Below, one piece after another: positions 62,901-64,000 of a stretch of 64,000 nucleotides of DNA. A model generated the notes under the pieces. The model searched no databases. It was not told the DNA's origin and saw nothing but the letters and a program-made list of their open reading frames with translations. Position 1 is the first letter of the stretch. Each line of letters begins with the position of its first letter. The position numbers and the translations under genes are program-made. The stretch comes from Myotis daubentonii. Lineage: Eukaryota > Chordata > Mammalia > Chiroptera > Vespertilionidae. Location of the stretch: positions 61,268,787-61,332,786 of the forward strand of contig NC_081842.1 of NCBI RefSeq assembly GCF_963259705.1. Direction: 5' to 3'.

Positions 62901-63881
62901 TTGATTTTAATCCTATCCATTCTATTCCAAAGGTTAGGGCATTTCTTATCTCCATTCCAAGGTTACTCTATTGTTCTATTAAACTACAAGGAAGTAACTG
63001 AAGGAGATTATCCTAAGTAAAGATTATGTAGCTTAAGCGTGATTGTTCGTAAAGTGATTAACTACCCACCTGGCTCTTAGTTAAGGGGTTTTACTGATTC
63101 CCTTCCTTAGTCCTAAACAACCTTTCTCGGGGAGGTGACCTTGGTTAAAACACATAGCGCTAAGAAGGGGAGCAAACATATTAAGAACAGTATGCCATAT
63201 ACGCCAGGTCCCTTGAAACATAAGCTGTGCAGATGTTTCTTCCCTGCAGCGACTATGTCAAGCAGCAAGGGTGGACTGGCTTCTGGCATGTAATCTGTCA
63301 CAATCCTCTTGCCCTGCGGTATCAAAAAGTCCAAGATGACTCTCCATCGATCTTAACTATGACTGCACAAGTGTCAGAAACAGTCAGTAGACACTCAAAT
63401 GGAAATTTGTTGTGTAGGTAACCAGGAGACGTGTTTTACCAATGGCACCATCGCCCACAATAGTGCACTTAATCGTCTGCATTGCTGAACAGTTTTCCAC
63501 CCACTTTAAATAAAAAGACCCAATGATGACCTCAGCTTCCCCCTAGAGATCTTCTTATTGCTCCCTTTGCCTGATAGAGACACCTCCTTTCTTGGTATAA
63601 CTCACTTTAGAAGAAAGGTTGAAGCTAAAACTGTGTGTTTTCTGGGGGGAAGAGGAAAAACCCATGCTAGATTCTAATCATTTTCCAGTTTTTAATGTGT
63701 CGTCTAGACTTTGAAGAGGGTTTTGGGAGCCATTCCCGTTTTTCCACACAGTGTCTTCTCTCCCTTTGCCAGGGTTCGTGTGAGCCAGGATGGGCAGTTT
63801 CTGCACTACATCTTTCCTTACCAGTTCATGGACTCTCCTGAGTGGGAATCACTGCCGCCCTCTGAGGAGGGTGTGTTCCAG
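55282..63881 (+). CDS. POPDC2: POPDC2, first two coding exons, partial gene
   Basis: Popeye domain-containing protein 2, a cAMP-binding membrane protein of heart and skeletal muscle that affects pacemaking and conduction. Exon 1 is 55282-55772 and exon 2 is 63773-63881; residues 1-200 are in the window. The N-terminus has an N-glycosylation sequon (Asn4-Ser-Ser). Three hydrophobic segments follow at about residues 29-48, 53-70 and 74-98, then the cytosolic Popeye domain from about residue 105. Exon 2 carries the conserved DSPE motif of the phosphate-binding cassette (residues 184-187, followed by Trp188) and stops inside the second signature, at ...VFQ. Splice sites are CG|GTAAGC, tttgccag|G and CAG|GTAATA, and Arg164 is split. 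The start follows the family N-terminus (MS.NSS). The gene continues past 64000. The 8 kb first intron holds an ACYP1 retrocopy and a retroviral remnant. Confidence 0.97.
55773..57755 (+). other. POPDC2 intron 1, proximal part
   Basis: 2 kb without recognisable repeats or exons; several short open frames lack any family resemblance. Confidence 0.55.
57756..57966. mobile_element. Foldback hAT element with long inverted repeats
   Basis: Roughly 77-bp arms, nearly exact reverse complements (CAGTGGTCGGCAAACTGCGG at the left end), separated by about 57 bp. Flanks GTCTAAGC and GTCTGAGC (7 of 8). Lies in POPDC2 intron 1. Confidence 0.9.
58028..58288 (+). mobile_element. tRNA-derived SINE
   Basis: GCCCATGCCGGCTTTGCTCA head, B box GGTTTGATTCCAG, tail ATCCTTGGGTGAGGATTAAC. 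Lies in POPDC2 intron 1. Confidence 0.82.
58570..58776. mobile_element. Non-autonomous hAT element
   Basis: Same family as 30722 and 45337, with a perfect 8-bp duplication, CTCTATTC (58562-58569 and 58777-58784). A short internal deletion is seen near the left end relative to the other copies. Confidence 0.9.
58850..59075 (+). repeat. Ancient interspersed repeat
   Basis: ttgtgctcatggagcttaca, gtctatcaagaaagtcaata and ggtgtgtttaagctgagacc match the same ancient repeat type as 46640-46870. Confidence 0.5.
59726..59972 (+). mobile_element. tRNA-derived SINE with long (CT)n
   Basis: CCCTGGCCAGGTGACTCAAT head, CACCAAAAGGTTGTGGG, (CT)n at about 59873-59930, tail ATCCTCAGGTAAGGATAAAA. Confidence 0.85.
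59973..61030 (+). other. POPDC2 intron 1, middle part
   Basis: No exon, RNA gene or clear transposon seen. Confidence 0.5.
61031..61771 (-). mobile_element. 5'-truncated bat L1, antisense
   Basis: A poly-T start (61034-61041) leads into the reverse complement of the L1 3' UTR and the ORF2 C-terminal end (minus-strand reading includes [20 protein letters not shown]). It matches the same region of the fuller L1 at 8950-9700. Its truncated 5' end directly abuts the 5' end of the ACYP1 retrocopy. Confidence 0.9.
61910..62197 (+). pseudogene. ACYP1: ACYP1 (acylphosphatase 1) retrocopy
   Basis: An intronless copy of ACYP1 mRNA, with about 135 bp of 5' UTR-like sequence from about 61772, an open 95-codon frame, a 3' UTR, and an A-rich tail near 62390-62405. 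Acylphosphatases hydrolyse acyl phosphates. The frame has no stop, but two features argue against activity. The substrate-binding Arg in the GVFFRKxTQ loop is His here (residue 24, GVFFHKYTQ), and four residues are missing after WVQNT. The second key residue, Asn42 (Asn41 without Met), is kept. It sits in POPDC2 intron 1 in the sense orientation. It could be a decaying pseudogene, or a young retrogene with altered function; the former is more likely. Confidence 0.88.
62592..63288 (-). mobile_element. Antisense ERV remnant: full LTR, primer-binding site, 3' LTR stub
   Basis: Flanked by a perfect 6-bp target duplication, TGTAAT (62586-62591 and 63289-63294). Read on the minus strand, a complete 534-bp LTR (63288-62755, TG...CA ends, TATA-like ggtataaatac near 62897) is followed by an 18-nt tRNA-Lys-type primer-binding site (62752-62735), about 80 bp of leader, then only the last 61 bp of the second LTR (62652-62592). 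All internal coding sequence is gone. The 6-bp duplication and Lys-type site suggest a betaretrovirus/ERVK-like origin. Confidence 0.85.
62735..62752 (-). other. Retroviral primer-binding site (tRNA-Lys3 type)
   Basis: Minus-strand TGGCGCCTGAACAGGGAC differs at one base from the tRNA-Lys3 complement and begins two bases after the CA end of the 5' LTR, as expected. Confidence 0.85.
63295..63772 (+). other. POPDC2 intron 1, distal part
   Basis: Between the retroviral remnant and exon 2. It ends with the pyrimidine-rich acceptor tcttctctccctttgccag. Confidence 0.7.
63773..63881 (+). CDS. POPDC2: POPDC2 coding exon 2
   Basis: Completes Arg164 and gives residues 165-200 ([20 protein letters not shown], then [16 protein letters not shown]). 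The acceptor is ctccctttgccag and the donor CAG|GTAATA at 63882. The rest of the window (63882-64000) is intron. Confidence 0.97.
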
Positions 63882-64000
63882 GTAATAGGGAGCCGCATGG
63901 CAGTACCGCCCCGCTCATCCCACTGTAACCCAGCAATTACCACCACCACCACCACCCCCATCTCTCCCCTCTGACATCTGTCCTTGGAAGCACCGCCAAT

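Overview
This window is nuclear DNA of a vesper bat (Vespertilionidae). Three mammalian genes are present in the order known from human 3q13.33 (CFAP91, COX17, POPDC2). The repeats are the vesper-bat set: VES-type tRNA SINEs, Helibat-type Helitrons (among mammals described only in vespertilionids), several non-autonomous hAT elements, and bat L1. The species cannot be fixed from the sequence alone.

Layout. From 31692 down to 3789, on the minus strand, lie the first six coding exons of CFAP91, a ciliary radial-spoke/calmodulin-associated protein (227 codons plus one base); the rest of the gene lies beyond position 1. The introns are packed with repeats, including a nest in which an old L1 was hit by a younger L1 that was itself hit by a VES SINE and a hAT element (4590-9881). 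A CpG-rich promoter with GC boxes and a candidate RFX X-box sits just upstream of the CFAP91 start. About 2.8 kb further on, a second CpG-rich promoter drives COX17 on the plus strand (34500-35921 coding, with a non-coding third exon near 42803). It has NRF-1-like, ETS and CRE-like sites, fitting a nuclear gene for a mitochondrial copper chaperone. From 42.9 to 55 kb there is intergenic DNA rich in Helitrons, SINEs, ancient L2/MIR and solo LTRs. POPDC2, a cAMP-binding membrane protein of heart and skeletal muscle, begins at 55282 (plus strand). Its first two coding exons are here (residues 1-200) and the gene runs off the right edge. Its first intron holds a head-to-head pair made of an antisense L1 fragment and an ACYP1 retrocopy, and an antisense endogenous retrovirus remnant with a recognisable primer-binding site.

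The three genes are separate transcription units, not an operon: an axonemal protein, a mitochondrial intermembrane-space copper chaperone and a muscle membrane protein. The most noteworthy signal outside the genes is in the Helitrons. Many are joined head-to-tail with no host DNA between them. Several carry close matches to the CTCF core motif, often as an inverted pair, so Helitron spread may have scattered candidate architectural sites through this locus.
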